The notes: generated by a model from the letters alone, not told the origin. A stretch of DNA of 64,000 nt from Magnetospirillum sp. (GCA_027532905.1 JAPZUA010000002.1:1-64000); one strand, 5' to 3'. Shown: positions 8,989 to 18,537, numbered from the stretch's first letter. A program made the numbers and translations.

Positions 8989-9798
8989 TTAGATGATCTT
9001 GGAACGGATGCGCGACGTGACGATCTCGGTGAGAACGACCACGGCAAAGATCGTGGCAAGTACTAACCCGGCTTGGTCCCAATAGAGATTGCTGATCGCC
9101 GTATCGAGGGCTACGCCAATGCCGCCCGCACCCACCAGCCCCAGCACGGCGCTTTCGCGAACATTGATGTCCCACCGGAACAGTGCCACCGACCAGAAGG
9201 ACGGCTCCACCTGCGGCCAAAACCCTTTGAGCAGGATTGCAGGCCGCGAAGCGCCCGTCGCGGTCAGCGCTTCGATCGGCCCGACATGCGATTCGTCGAT
9301 CGCCTCGCTCAAAAGCTTGCCGACAAAACCGATGGAGCGAAACGCGATCGCGAGCGTGCCCGCCAAGGCACCGGGGCCAAAAATAGCGACGAACAGCAGC
9401 GCCCATATTAGCGAATTGACCGAGCGCGACGAGACGAGAATGAGATTGGCAAACTGGTTCAGCAACACCGACTTCGTGATAGTGCGGGAAGCCAGCAGTG
9501 CCACAGGTGCAGCCAGCACCAGTGCGATCAATGTTCCGAGCGTCGCGGTATGCAGCGTTTCGACCAGCCCGGTCAACACGGTTGGCCAAAAGCGCCAGTC
9601 GAACGGCCACATGCGCTGGAACAGATCGGCCGACTGTGCCGGCGCGTCGTAGAGAAACTCCGGGATCACCTCGATCGTGCGCAACGACCAGACGATGGCA
9701 ACGGCACTCGCCACATAAACGGCATAGCGCGCCATCCGCTCGGCGGGCGTGAAGCGCTGCCACACACGGGCAATTCCGGTGCCGACGGCGGCACTCAC
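8989..9798 (-). CDS. phnE: Phosphonate-type ABC importer permease PhnE (second copy)
   Basis: A 269-residue inner-membrane permease, last gene of the leftward phnD-phnC-phnE-phnE operon. The PhnE pattern is clear: an N-terminal membrane helix, then the transport domain. Its late cytoplasmic loop contains IEALTATGASRPAILLKGFWPQ and then LGLVGAGGIG, both typical of PhnE/MetI-like proteins. It starts with GTG at 9798, overlapping the stop of the preceding phnE by GTGA. It is diverged from its neighbour (9795-10595), so the pair probably forms a heterodimer, a common arrangement where two phnE genes are adjacent. Ligand: phosphonate, phosphite or phosphate ester; the sequence does not decide. Confidence 0.92.
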   Translation of the reverse strand: MSAAVGTGIARVWQRFTPAERMARYAVYVASAVAIVWSLRTIEVIPEFLYDAPAQSADLFQRMWPFDWRFWPTVLTGLVETLHTATLGTLIALVLAAPVALLASRTITKSVLLNQFANLILVSSRSVNSLIWALLFVAIFGPGALAGTLAIAFRSIGFVGKLLSEAIDESHVGPIEALTATGASRPAILLKGFWPQVEPSFWSVALFRWDINVRESAVLGLVGAGGIGVALDTAISNLYWDQAGLVLATIFAVVVLTEIVTSRIRSKII

Positions 9799-10595
9799 TG
9801 GAACACCCGGCGAATGCGCGTCGAGACTACTTCGAACAGCATGATGATGGCGATGATTACAAGAAGAATGGTCAGCACAACATCGTAGTCAAAGCGCTGG
9901 TACGCCGTGAACAATGTCGCGCCTATACCGCCGCCGCCAACGATGCCAACCATCGTCGAGTTCCGTAGATTGGAATCGAGCTGGTAGATGACGAAACCGA
10001 CGAAGCGCGCCATGACTTGGGGCAGCACGCCCATAATCAGCACGCTCAAGAAGCCGGCGCCCGTGGCACGTACGGCCTCGACCTGCTTCATCGAGATTTC
10101 TTCGATCGCTTCGGCAAAGAGTTTGCCCACAAAGCCCATTGAGGCAACGACGAGTGCGAGCACGCCCGCAAGCGCGCCGAAACCAACCGCCTTGACGAAC
10201 AGGATAGCGACGATCACCGGATGGAAAGTGCGCAAGAGCGCGATGAACGCGCGCGCCGCCCACGATGCCCATGCTGGCGTCAAATTGCGCGCCGCCAGCA
10301 GTCCGAGCGGCAGCGCCAGCAACACTCCAAACGCTGTCGAAAGCACGGCGATCTGAAGACTCTCGAGCATGCCATCGACGATAAGCTGGACCTTCTGCGC
10401 CTGGACGTTCGGCGGCCACATGCGGCCAAGAAATCGCTCGCCTTGATCAAGTCCGATGACAAAGCGCGCCCAAGTGATCTGCAGAATGCCTGCCGCATGC
10501 GCGACGTAGAGCACAAGCCCTAACCACAGCGCACGCACCTTCCAATTGGTCGGAAACGCATCGCGCAGGGTGCGGCCGACTCCGATAGCGCTCAT
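9795..10595 (-). CDS. phnE: Phosphonate-type ABC importer permease PhnE (first copy)
   Basis: A 266-residue inner-membrane permease. The loop [20 protein letters not shown] and the [10 protein letters not shown] segment match PhnE. I chose the ATG at 10595 because it overlaps the phnC stop as ATGA; an in-frame ATG at 10607 would extend it by four residues. It lies between phnC and a second phnE with four-base overlaps on both sides, so the operon is translationally coupled throughout. Five to six membrane segments are visible. Confidence 0.92.
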   Translation of the reverse strand: MSAIGVGRTLRDAFPTNWKVRALWLGLVLYVAHAAGILQITWARFVIGLDQGERFLGRMWPPNVQAQKVQLIVDGMLESLQIAVLSTAFGVLLALPLGLLAARNLTPAWASWAARAFIALLRTFHPVIVAILFVKAVGFGALAGVLALVVASMGFVGKLFAEAIEEISMKQVEAVRATGAGFLSVLIMGVLPQVMARFVGFVIYQLDSNLRNSTMVGIVGGGGIGATLFTAYQRFDYDVVLTILLVIIAIIMLFEVVSTRIRRVFQ

Positions 10596-11389
10596 TCCTG
10601 CAGCCAATCCTTGCCGCCGTAGATTTCGATCAGGTGACGTTCCTCGAGCGCCGACGGATTGCCGTCGAACACGATCGCACCTTTGGACATCCCGATGATG
10701 CGGTCTGCAAAACGCTTGGCGAGTTCGACGTTATGGATATTGACGACAACCGGAATGTCGCGCTCAGACGCTAATTTTTCGAGAATCTCCATGATTTCGA
10801 CCGAGGTTTTTGGATCAAGCGAAGAGGTCGGTTCATCGGCAAGAATCAGATCTGGATTCTGCATGATCGCACGGCAAATCCCGACCCGTTGGCGCTGGCC
10901 GCCGGAAAGCGCATCGGCTCGGCGCGTCGCCATGTCGCCCAAGCCGACTGCATCGAGAAGCGCGAAGGCGCGTTCCACGTCTTCGGCCGAGAAGCGGCGC
11001 AGCAGCGCACGCCACCACGCTATGTAGCCAAGCCGACCGCACAGGAGGTTCTCGATTACCGACAGCCGCTCAACTAGATTGTACTCTTGGAAGACCATGC
11101 CGATGGTACGGCGTGCGGCGCGCAGCTCGGCGCCTTTGAGGGTCGCAAGATCGCGCCCCATGAAGAGGATTTCGCCCGCCGTCGGATCGACAAGGCGATT
11201 GATGCAGCGAATCAAAGTCGATTTTCCGGTACCCGACGGGCCGATGATCGCCGTCAGTCCGCGTCCGGCGATCGTCACCGAAACGTCCCGTAAAATCGGC
11301 TGGCCCGCGCGATATTCTTTGCGCAAGGCACGGATTACAACGTCGCGGTTCGGCGCGTACGGCCGCCCTTCGCGTTCGGCAGTCCTCAC
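10592..11389 (-). CDS. phnC: Phosphonate-type ABC importer ATP-binding protein PhnC
   Basis: A 265-residue cytoplasmic ATPase. Walker A GPSGTGKS is at residues 50-57. The Q-loop [20 protein letters not shown], with its [14 protein letters not shown] continuation, is diagnostic for PhnC. The signature LSGGQRQR and Walker [13 protein letters not shown] follow. It overlaps phnD upstream and phnE downstream by four bases. It energizes the two PhnE permeases for the ligand bound by PhnD. Confidence 0.95.
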   Translation of the reverse strand: MRTAEREGRPYAPNRDVVIRALRKEYRAGQPILRDVSVTIAGRGLTAIIGPSGTGKSTLIRCINRLVDPTAGEILFMGRDLATLKGAELRAARRTIGMVFQEYNLVERLSVIENLLCGRLGYIAWWRALLRRFSAEDVERAFALLDAVGLGDMATRRADALSGGQRQRVGICRAIMQNPDLILADEPTSSLDPKTSVEIMEILEKLASERDIPVVVNIHNVELAKRFADRIIGMSKGAIVFDGNPSALEERHLIEIYGGKDWLQE

Positions 11390-12471
11390 GGCCGCGGGGC
11401 TGCGGGTGCCGGAGCGGCAGGTGTTGGCGCCGCTGCCGGCGGCGCGGCACGGCGCGCGGCGGCTTCAGCCTCACGCCGCGCTTCGGCATCATACGCAGCT
11501 CGGTTGTAGGGTGTGTTGGTCTTCTCGGCGACCTCGCGCACAGGTGCCCAATCTTTCAGGTACGTGATCGGCAAGAAGCGGTCGTCGCCGTTGAACTCCT
11601 TGACCATCTCGGCCGGGAATTTGAAATCGTAGAAACATTGCTTGACCTTCGCCGCCAAGGCCGGCGCAAGGTCGTGTGCGTGGGCAAAGGAAGAGGTTGG
11701 GAAGACTGTGCTCTTGTAGATGATGCGGAAACTGTCGGCCTTTACGGTGCCGCGATTGCCCATGCGATCGAAAACGTCGGATGCCACGGCACCCATGTCG
11801 TAGTCGCCTGTGTTGACGCCCAACACCGAACGGTCATGCCCGCCCGACATGATCGGCTGGTAGTCTGTGCCGGGTGTCAGGCCCTCTGCCGGAAAAAGGG
11901 CTCGCGGCGCAAGATTGCCCGAGTTCGACGACGGCGATGTGTGTGCAACCTTTCGGCCCTTTAGATCGGCCAGTTTTTGGAACGGCGAATCGGCTTTGAC
12001 GATGGCCAGAAGATGGTATCCCCGCACACCCTCGTTCGAACCCTTTGCAGCGAACGGGACTGCACCTGCGATATTCACGGCAAAGCCGGTTGGGCCCGTC
12101 GAAAAACCGGCCACATGCAGGCGGCCCGAGCGCATCGCTTCGATTTGGGCGGAATTCGATTGCACCGGGAAATACACCCAGCGCTTGCTCGTGCAGGTAC
12201 CCAGATAGTCCATCAACGGCTTGAAAATGTTGGCATAGACGGCCGGGTCTTCCACCGGCGTGTAGGCAAAGATCATCGTCGAGGGATCGCGTTGCCGATT
12301 TGCAGCCGGGAGATCAGCAACAAGATCGTTGTTGGCGTCGCAATACAGCGTATCGAGCTGTCCGCGATTGGAGCACGTATCCTGTGCGGCGGCTTCGCGC
12401 GACACAAACGGGCCTATCGACGCCAGCATAGCAACTGCAATAGCGCCAGCGCGCACATGGAGGAACGGCAT
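11386..12471 (-). CDS. phnD: Phosphate/phosphite/phosphonate ABC importer binding protein PhnD
   Basis: A 361-residue periplasmic binding protein with a signal peptide ending about residue 30 (REAAAQD). The PhnD family pattern is present: [27 protein letters not shown]-like '[12 protein letters not shown]', and the [17 protein letters not shown] loop that helps hold the phosphorus group. Residues from about 330 to the end form an Ala/Pro-rich tail with repeats of the kind [15 protein letters not shown], longer than in usual PhnD (about 300-340 residues). It is first in the leftward phnDCEE operon; the Pho box at 12521-12538 lies 50 bp upstream and points in its direction. No C-P lyase genes follow. 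Confidence 0.93.
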   Translation of the reverse strand: MPFLHVRAGAIAVAMLASIGPFVSREAAAQDTCSNRGQLDTLYCDANNDLVADLPAANRQRDPSTMIFAYTPVEDPAVYANIFKPLMDYLGTCTSKRWVYFPVQSNSAQIEAMRSGRLHVAGFSTGPTGFAVNIAGAVPFAAKGSNEGVRGYHLLAIVKADSPFQKLADLKGRKVAHTSPSSNSGNLAPRALFPAEGLTPGTDYQPIMSGGHDRSVLGVNTGDYDMGAVASDVFDRMGNRGTVKADSFRIIYKSTVFPTSSFAHAHDLAPALAAKVKQCFYDFKFPAEMVKEFNGDDRFLPITYLKDWAPVREVAEKTNTPYNRAAYDAEARREAEAAARRAAPPAAAPTPAAPAPAAPRP

Positions 12472-12520
12472 GGTTTTCTTCTCCCTGGAATCACTGCTCT
12501 TTCGGCCTAACGCCGTTTAT

Positions 12521-12538
12521 GTTACCATTTTATGACAG
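12521..12538 (-). promoter_or_regulatory. Pho box between phnD and the Na/Pi cotransporter gene
   Basis: On the minus strand the site reads CTGTCAT-AAAA-TGGTAAC. The first half is a perfect PhoB 7-mer; the second matches at only 3 of 7 positions (the same TAAC ending as at 20602-20608). It occupies the intergenic space between two divergent phosphorus-uptake genes, so one site may activate both. On the plus strand a perfect TATAAT (12541-12546) begins two bases after it. Confidence 0.6.
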
Positions 12539-12540
12539 TT

Positions 12541-12546
12541 TATAAT
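12541..12546 (+). promoter_or_regulatory. Probable -10 element of the Na/Pi cotransporter promoter
   Basis: A perfect TATAAT lies just downstream of the Pho box, with no good -35 (TATGTT is 17 bp upstream). This is the usual layout for PhoB-activated promoters, where PhoB replaces -35 contacts. Transcription would start near 12552, which rules out the ATG at 12532 as the start codon of the following gene. Confidence 0.5.
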
Positions 12547-12606
12547 CAACCTTACAAGCGTCGTCGCTTGGCGTTTTACTATGCAGCTTCGGAGTTGATT
12601 GAAAAA

Positions 12607-14262
12607 GTGATCTATCCGACTGGGTTCCTGGCGCTTCTGGGCGCGATCGCACTGCTTCTATGGGCCACGCATCTGGTCAAAAGCGGCGTGGTTCGGGCTT
12701 TCGGCGGGGAACTGCGCGTCATCTTGGCACTCGCAGCAGGCAACGCACCGCGCGCCGCTGGTCTTGGGTTGGGAATTGCGCTGGCGTTGCAAAGCTCGAC
12801 CGCCACGGCATTGCTTCTGACATCCTTGGCGACGCGCGGTTTTATTGCGCTTGCCCCGGCGATCGCAGTGATGCTCGGTGCCGATGTCGGCTCCAGCCTC
12901 GTTGTGCAGCTCCTGTCTTACGATCTCAAAGCGCTGGTCCCGGTGCTGCTGACGGCGAGCATAGCCGCGTTCATGATCTCAAGCTCGGCCCGCGTGCGTA
13001 AGATCGGGCGGATCGGCATTGGATTGTGCCTGATCGTGCTGTCGCTCAGCATGATCGTGGCGGCAACTGCGGATTGGCGCGGCGGCGGTACGCTCGACAT
13101 CGTGCTGTCGCGTCTGGGCGACGAGCCGGTCTTGGCGATCGTCATTGCGGCTTTGCTGGCATGGGCGATGCACTCGAGCGTGGCATTTGTGCTGCTCGTC
13201 TTGGCGCTGTCGACGTCGGGTGTGGTGTCGGTGCAGATTGGGCTGTATCTGGTTCTGGGCGCCAATGTTGGATCGGGCCTGACTGCGCTGGCATTGGTCT
13301 GGCGCGAATCCACCATCGCGCGCCGCATCGCTCTTGGCAATCTTGGCTTCCGCCTGATTGGTGCCGTCCTCGCGCTTGCTGTTCTGCCGTTCGCCTGGCC
13401 GCTGATGGCGCAGATCGATTGGCCGCCTGCACAGCTATTGGCGGCCGCCCATGTCGGCTTCAATCTGGGGCTTCTTTTTCTTTTTCTCCCGTTTGTTGCG
13501 CTGGCGGCGCGGCTTCTGGTCAGGCTTGTCGTTGCCGACGAGAAGGCGGCGGGCGAATACAAGGTGCTGCATCTCGACGAAGCGCTGCTGACTACGCCGC
13601 ATCTGGCGCTGGGAGCGGCGTCGCGTGAGGTGTTGCGGCAGGCAGAGCGGGTCGAGACTATGCTTGGTGAGACGATGCTGACTTTTAACGAGGCGGACGG
13701 AGCGCGCCTCAAGGCAATTCGCAAGCTCGATGACGAAGTCGATGGCTTTCAGGATGCCATAAAGCTCTATCTCACGCGCCTGACGCGCCAGCCCTTGACT
13801 GAAGCCGACGCGCGGCGAGCGTTCGACCTTATTCTTTTCACCACAAACCTCGAACATGTAGGCGACATCATCGACAAGAGCCTGCTCGAACTCGCTGCCA
13901 AGCGTCGGCGCTCGGGCGTTTCATTCTCGCCCGAAGGCTGGCGCGAACTTAACGAATTTCATGCCCGCGTCGTCAAGCAGCTCAAGCTTGCAATCGCCGT
14001 GTTCATGACCAACGATCCGGAGATGGCGCGCGAACTGATCCGCGAGAAGGATCAGATTCGGTCCGCCGAGCGCGTGGCGATGGAAAGCCATCTTGCGCGA
14101 TTGCGCGAAGGCGCTGTCGCCTCGCTGGAGACGAGCGCGCTGCATCTCGACATCTTGCGCGATCTCAAGCGCATCAATTCACATCTGGTTGCCGTTGCCC
14201 ACCCCATTCTCGAAGCCGCCGGGGAGTTGCGCGGCTCGCGCCTGACGTCGCCTGCGGCTTGA
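12607..14262 (+). CDS. Na+/phosphate cotransporter family protein with PhoU-like C-terminus
   Basis: An inner-membrane sodium-coupled phosphate carrier of the NptA/YjbB type. Two inverted Na/Pi repeats are visible: QSSTATALLLTSLATRG and GADVGSSLVV in the first half, AMHSSVAFVLLVLALSTSGV and GANVGSGLTALAL in the second. The QSSTAT/HSSVA motifs are the substrate-coordinating repeats. From about residue 345 a helical PhoU-like domain follows (LEHVGDIIDKSL). I prefer the GTG at 12607 (protein starts IYPTGFLALLGAIALLLW, 551 residues, GGAG at 12591). The frame is open from an ATG at 12532, but that ATG lies inside the Pho box and upstream of the -10. Probably induced by phosphate limitation. Confidence 0.9.
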   Translation: MIYPTGFLALLGAIALLLWATHLVKSGVVRAFGGELRVILALAAGNAPRAAGLGLGIALALQSSTATALLLTSLATRGFIALAPAIAVMLGADVGSSLVVQLLSYDLKALVPVLLTASIAAFMISSSARVRKIGRIGIGLCLIVLSLSMIVAATADWRGGGTLDIVLSRLGDEPVLAIVIAALLAWAMHSSVAFVLLVLALSTSGVVSVQIGLYLVLGANVGSGLTALALVWRESTIARRIALGNLGFRLIGAVLALAVLPFAWPLMAQIDWPPAQLLAAAHVGFNLGLLFLFLPFVALAARLLVRLVVADEKAAGEYKVLHLDEALLTTPHLALGAASREVLRQAERVETMLGETMLTFNEADGARLKAIRKLDDEVDGFQDAIKLYLTRLTRQPLTEADARRAFDLILFTTNLEHVGDIIDKSLLELAAKRRRSGVSFSPEGWRELNEFHARVVKQLKLAIAVFMTNDPEMARELIREKDQIRSAERVAMESHLARLREGAVASLETSALHLDILRDLKRINSHLVAVAHPILEAAGELRGSRLTSPAA

Positions 14263-14319
14263 GCATCTCGTGGTCCTTTCGCTTCGCTCAAGCCGACTGT
14301 ATCGTTTGCGTAAACGACC

Positions 14320-14341
14320 TTGCGGCCGTCGATGGCCGCAA
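14320..14341 (+). other. Perfect leader hairpin before the second Fbp-like importer
   Basis: TTGCGGCC (14320-14327) and GGCCGCAA (14334-14341) form an 8-bp perfect stem with a 6-base loop (GTCGAT). It lies between the Na/Pi gene and the binding-protein gene, 34 bases before the start codon. It lacks a T-tract, so it could stabilize or attenuate the mRNA but is not a standard terminator. Confidence 0.35.
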
Positions 14342-14375
14342 AGGAAAAGATCAAAACCAAAGAGGAAAGCCCCCG

Positions 14376-15728
14376 ATGCCGAACCGACGCTTTGCAATCT
14401 GTGCGACCGCTGTAACCGCCGTTGCCCTGGCGCTTGGGCTCTCGATTGGCGACGCCCATGCCCAAGCCCCCAGCGGCAAAGTGACCGTCGTAACCTCCTT
14501 TTCGAAGGACGTAACGGATCCATTCAAAAAGGCGTTCGAGGCGGCCGTTCCGGGCGTCACCCTTGAAGTGCAGAATCGCAATACGAATGCCGGCGTGCGT
14601 TTCGTGCAGGAAACCCGCGCCAACAATCAGGTCGATCTTTTCTGGGCGTCGGCGCCCGATGCGTTCGAGGTCCTTAAGCGCGCGGGGCTTCTCCAGGCGC
14701 ACAAGCCCAATACGCCGGGCATCCCGGCGAAGCTCGGGCCCTACAACATCAACGATCCCGACGGCATGTTTTTCGGTTTCGCCGCGTCGGGCTACGGCAT
14801 CATGTGGAACGAGCGTTATACGCGCGCTAACCGTCTGCCCGATCCCAAGGAATGGTCCGATCTGGGCAAAGCCGTCTATTTCGATCACGCCATGATCACC
14901 ACGCCGTCGCGCTCGGGAACCACGCACTTGACGGTGGAAACCATCCTGCAGGGCGAAGGCTGGGACAAAGGCTGGGCAACTTTGAAGGCAATGTCGGGCA
15001 ATATGCGCACGATCACCGACCGCTCCTTTGGCGTGCCCGATGCCGTCAATTCGGGCCAAGTCGGACTTGGCGTCGTGATCGACTTCTTCGCGTTCTCGGC
15101 GCGTGCGGCAAACTTCCCAGTCAAGTTCGTCTATCCGACCGTCTCGACAGTCGTGCCGGCCAATGTCGGCATCATCGCCAATGCGCCCAATCAAGCTGCG
15201 GCGCGAGCCTTCGTCGATTATCTTCTGTCCGACGCAGGCCAAGAGCTTCTGCTGATCCCGGCGATCAGCCGCTTGCCTGTGAATCCGGCGATCTATGCCA
15301 AGGCGCCGGAGGGCTACCCCAACCCGTTTACCGGCGCCATCGGGTTGCCAGGGTTCGAATTCGATGTCGGCCTTTCCGAGCGACGCTACGCGGTCGTCGA
15401 TGTGCTGTTTGACCAGCTGGTGACCTTCAATCTCGAGCCGTTGAAGGCGGTCACCAAGGCAATGCACGATGTCGAAGCGCGCCTCGCGCGCCGCGACAAT
15501 GCGGCCGCGCGTGCCCGACTGGCAGAGGCCCGTGCCCTGATCTCGGCCATGCCGATCACGGCGGAGCAAGCCGCATCTGAGGAAATTCGCGCGTCGTTCC
15601 AAGCGAGCACCCCGCAGGCCAAGGCCCCGCGCCAAGCCGAGCTCGAGCAGCAATGGTCGAGCTTCGCCAAAGAGAAGTATGCCGCCGCGATGGCCAAGAC
15701 CGCCGAAGCGGCGCGGCTCGCACCTTGA
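14376..15728 (+). CDS. ABC importer periplasmic binding protein, FbpA/PgtC-like (second system)
   Basis: A 450-residue secreted binding protein. The signal peptide ends near ...DAHAQAPS. The fold family is the same as FbpA/PgtC: VTVVTSFSKDVTDPFKKAFE at the mature N-terminus, then VDLFWASAPDAFEVLK and GYGIMWNERY. It is about 100 residues longer than typical FbpA because of a helical, Ala/Arg-rich C-terminal part (from about residue 345). The ATG at 14376 has GAGGAAAG upstream. It is followed by its own permease (overlap) and ATPase. Ligand unknown; location between a Na/Pi carrier and phoX suggests an organic phosphate such as a phosphoglycerate or sugar phosphate, but iron is not excluded. 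Confidence 0.87.
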   Translation: MPNRRFAICATAVTAVALALGLSIGDAHAQAPSGKVTVVTSFSKDVTDPFKKAFEAAVPGVTLEVQNRNTNAGVRFVQETRANNQVDLFWASAPDAFEVLKRAGLLQAHKPNTPGIPAKLGPYNINDPDGMFFGFAASGYGIMWNERYTRANRLPDPKEWSDLGKAVYFDHAMITTPSRSGTTHLTVETILQGEGWDKGWATLKAMSGNMRTITDRSFGVPDAVNSGQVGLGVVIDFFAFSARAANFPVKFVYPTVSTVVPANVGIIANAPNQAAARAFVDYLLSDAGQELLLIPAISRLPVNPAIYAKAPEGYPNPFTGAIGLPGFEFDVGLSERRYAVVDVLFDQLVTFNLEPLKAVTKAMHDVEARLARRDNAAARARLAEARALISAMPITAEQAASEEIRASFQASTPQAKAPRQAELEQQWSSFAKEKYAAAMAKTAEAARLAP

Positions 15729-17434
15729 ACGCAACTGCCGCCGCCGCTGTTTCGCGCAGGCAAGCGGTTCCGCTCGGCCAGTATCTGCTGGCCGGGGCGG
15801 TGGCGGCATTTCTGCTTCTGTTTCTGGTCGTGCCGGTCGCGACGGTGGTCGTCGTCGCTTTTGTCGATCCGCGCACGGGCAGTTTCACGCTCGTGAACTT
15901 CGCCGATTTTCTACGCAACGATCTATTCGTCCGCTCGCTCTGGAACTCGATCTATGTTTCGACAATGTCAGTTCTCTGGGGCACGGCGTTTGCGCTGCCG
16001 CTGGCCTACATCACCTCGCGCTTCCAGTTCCGAGGGGCAATACTGATCCAGACGCTGGGGGTCGTGCCGCTGATCATGCCGCCTTTTGCCGGAGCGGTCG
16101 CCATGCAGCTGCTGTTCGGGCGGAACGGAACCTTCAACCTGTTGCTGGGCGATTGGTTCGACATCAACATCCCGTTCATGGAGGGCTTGAACGGCGTCAT
16201 TCTTCTGCAGGCTGTCCACTATTTCCCGTTCATTCTCCTCAACGTTTCGGCGTCGCTTGCAAATATCGACCGGGCCATGGAGGAGAGCGCCCAGAATCTC
16301 GGCGCTTCGGGCTTCCGGCTCTTCGCCAAAGTTGTCTTTCCCCTCGCGATGCCGGGATATGTGGCGGGGGCCAGCCTCGTCTTCATCAAGGTCTTCGACG
16401 ACCTTGCCACGCCGCTGCTGCTCAACGCCAAGGACCTGCTCGCACCGCAGGCCTATCTGCGCATCACCTCGATCGGATTGAACGATCCGATGGGCTACGT
16501 CATTTCGGTCGTGCTGATTTCGGTGTCGATGCTTGCCATGTGGATCGCCACCTTTGCTACGCGCGGGCGCGACTACGCCACCGTCCAGCGCGGCGGCGGT
16601 GGCCTTGCTAAGCGCGAGATGAAAGGGTTCGACAAGGTGGCGGCCTATGGCGTCGTGATTCTGATCCTGGCATTGACGCTTGCGCCGCATGTCGGACTGA
16701 TTTTGCTGTCTCTCGCCACGGTCTGGTCGTTCGCGCCTTTGCCGGACGACTACACGCTCGCGCATTACGGCAAGGTGCTGACCGAGAGTCCGCAATTCAT
16801 CTGGAACACGCTGATCTATTCGACGCTGGCGGGCATCATCGCCGTCGTCGTCGGGTCGGCGATCGCGTGGCTGGTGCAGCGCTCGAAGATCCCCGGTCGG
16901 CACATGCTCGACTATCTTGCGATGGGCGCGCTTGCCGTACCCGGCGTGGTGATCGGCATCGGCTATCTGCGCACCTATTACGGCGTGACGCTGCCCTCGG
17001 GCCAATCGCTTGCCACGTTCTGGTTCATCATTGTGATCGCTTTGGCCGTGCGGCGGCTTCCCTACGCGTTGCGCGCCTGCACAGCGGGGCTGCAGCAGGT
17101 CTCGCCGCAGCTCGAAGAAGCGGCCGAAAATCTCGGGGCGACCAAAGCGCGCACGGTGCGACGGATTCTTCTGCCGCTGATGGTCGGCGGCATGCTCGCT
17201 GGATTTGTCACCGCGTTCGCCACTGCTTCGGTCGAGCTTTCGGCCACTATGATGCTGGTGCAGAACACGTCCGACGCGCCGCTGGCCTACGGGCTTTACG
17301 TCTATATGCAATCTCCTGCGGGCCGCGGCCCTGGCGCAGCTCTTGGTATGATCGCGGTCGCGATCGTGGGCTTGTGCACCTTTCTCTCCCACTGGCTGCT
17401 CGACCGTGAGCGGTCGGGTGCAGTCAAGAACTGA
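15725..17434 (+). CDS. ABC importer permease, fused FbpB-like (second system)
   Basis: A 569-residue inner-membrane permease with two transport domains and about 12 membrane segments. Its EAA loops are EESAQNLGASGFRLFAKVVF and EEAAENLGATKARTVRRILL. The most plausible start is TTG at 15725, overlapping the binding-protein stop (TTGA) and giving MNATAAAAVSRRQ before the first membrane helix. No strong Shine-Dalgarno is visible, so it is probably translated by coupling. It has the standard FbpB length, unlike the 736-residue permease at 4245. Confidence 0.9.
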   Translation: MNATAAAAVSRRQAVPLGQYLLAGAVAAFLLLFLVVPVATVVVVAFVDPRTGSFTLVNFADFLRNDLFVRSLWNSIYVSTMSVLWGTAFALPLAYITSRFQFRGAILIQTLGVVPLIMPPFAGAVAMQLLFGRNGTFNLLLGDWFDINIPFMEGLNGVILLQAVHYFPFILLNVSASLANIDRAMEESAQNLGASGFRLFAKVVFPLAMPGYVAGASLVFIKVFDDLATPLLLNAKDLLAPQAYLRITSIGLNDPMGYVISVVLISVSMLAMWIATFATRGRDYATVQRGGGGLAKREMKGFDKVAAYGVVILILALTLAPHVGLILLSLATVWSFAPLPDDYTLAHYGKVLTESPQFIWNTLIYSTLAGIIAVVVGSAIAWLVQRSKIPGRHMLDYLAMGALAVPGVVIGIGYLRTYYGVTLPSGQSLATFWFIIVIALAVRRLPYALRACTAGLQQVSPQLEEAAENLGATKARTVRRILLPLMVGGMLAGFVTAFATASVELSATMMLVQNTSDAPLAYGLYVYMQSPAGRGPGAALGMIAVAIVGLCTFLSHWLLDRERSGAVKN

Positions 17435-17442
17435 GGCATCGC

Positions 17443-18537
17443 ATGTTCGAGAAAGCAATTGCCCCGATCAATGCGGCGGGCGTTCTTGTCGAGGGCGTGA
17501 ACCTCTCCTACGGCGCTACGCATGTGCTCAAGGACGTCAATCTCGAAGTGAAGCCGGGCGAATTCTTTGCATTCCTCGGACCGTCCGGCTGCGGCAAGAC
17601 CACGTTGTTGCGACTCATCGCTGGTTTCAATATTGCGCAGTCGGGCCGGGTGATGATCGGCGATAGAGAAATTTCCGCGCTCCCGCCGTGGAAGCGCGAT
17701 GTCGGCATGGTCTTTCAATCTTATGCGCTATGGCCGCATATGACGGTCGCCAAGAACGTCGCCTTTGGGCTCGAAGAGCGCAGGCTGCCGAAAGCCGAAA
17801 TCGCCCGGCGCGTGGCATCGGCGCTCGAACTCGTTGGTCTTGGGCATCTTGCCGAGCGCCGGCCCTCGCAGCTCTCGGGCGGGCAGCAGCAGCGCGTGGC
17901 CGTGGCGCGGACCGTGGTCATCGAACCGAAGGTCCTTTTGCTCGACGAGCCATTGTCGAATCTCGATGCCAAGATGCGCGTGCAGGTACGCCGCGAACTT
18001 CGCGACTTGCAGCAGCGCTTGGGGCTGACGACAATCTTCGTCACCCACGACCAGGAAGAGGCCAACACGATCTGCGATCGCATCGCGGTGATGAACGACG
18101 GCGTCATCCAGCAGGTCGGCACGCCCATGGAACTCTACGAGAAGCCAGCGAATCTCTTCGTCGCGGGCTTTCTGGGAGCCGCCAATATTCTCGAAGGCGA
18201 GGTGCTAACGGACGGGACCGATCGCATCTTCAAAATCAAGGGCGGCGCCAAACTGCCGATCCCGCGTGGCGTCGCTGCGAGCGATACCGCGAGGCTGGTC
18301 TTTCGTCCGCAATACGCCGATCTGGTTCTTGCAAAGGCAACCGACGCCGATAACGCGCTGACGGGCAAAGTCGTCCATCGCGAATTTCTTGGCGCCACGG
18401 TGCGCTATAGCGTGACCCTGAGCGGCAGCGAAGTGACTGTCGAGGCGCCGTTCCAAAGCGTGTCGAGCCTGATCGAGGTTGGAGCTTGGGTCGCAGTCTC
18501 GTTGGCACCGGAACGCATGCAGTTCCTGGCTGCTTGA
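17443..18537 (+). CDS. ABC importer ATP-binding protein, FbpC-like (second system)
   Basis: A 364-residue ATPase. Walker A GPSGCGKT is at residues 46-53, LSGGQQQR at 144-151 and Walker B VLLLDE at 164-169, with a TOBE-type C-terminal domain. It starts 8 bp after the permease and closes the three-gene operon. A perfect inverted repeat spans its stop codon (18515-18556). Conserved features match the PotA/FbpC/PhnT group, which includes ATPases for iron, polyamine and aminoethylphosphonate import. Confidence 0.92.
   Translation: MFEKAIAPINAAGVLVEGVNLSYGATHVLKDVNLEVKPGEFFAFLGPSGCGKTTLLRLIAGFNIAQSGRVMIGDREISALPPWKRDVGMVFQSYALWPHMTVAKNVAFGLEERRLPKAEIARRVASALELVGLGHLAERRPSQLSGGQQQRVAVARTVVIEPKVLLLDEPLSNLDAKMRVQVRRELRDLQQRLGLTTIFVTHDQEEANTICDRIAVMNDGVIQQVGTPMELYEKPANLFVAGFLGAANILEGEVLTDGTDRIFKIKGGAKLPIPRGVAASDTARLVFRPQYADLVLAKATDADNALTGKVVHREFLGATVRYSVTLSGSEVTVEAPFQSVSSLIEVGAWVAVSLAPERMQFLAA

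Noticed and set aside
8989-12471. Phosphonate degradation (C-P lyase) operon
   Set aside because: Only phnD, phnC and two phnE genes are present; no phnGHIJKLM, phnX, phnA, ptxD or htxA-like gene is seen nearby.
14320-14341. Intrinsic terminator between the Na/Pi gene and the second Fbp-like importer
   Set aside because: The stem is perfect but followed by AAGGAAAA instead of a T-tract on either strand; recorded as a leader hairpin only.
15968-17458. 496-codon minus-strand frame opposite the second Fbp-like permease
   Set aside because: His/Arg/Gln-rich shadow translation without domains; the plus strand has both EAA loops and membrane segments.
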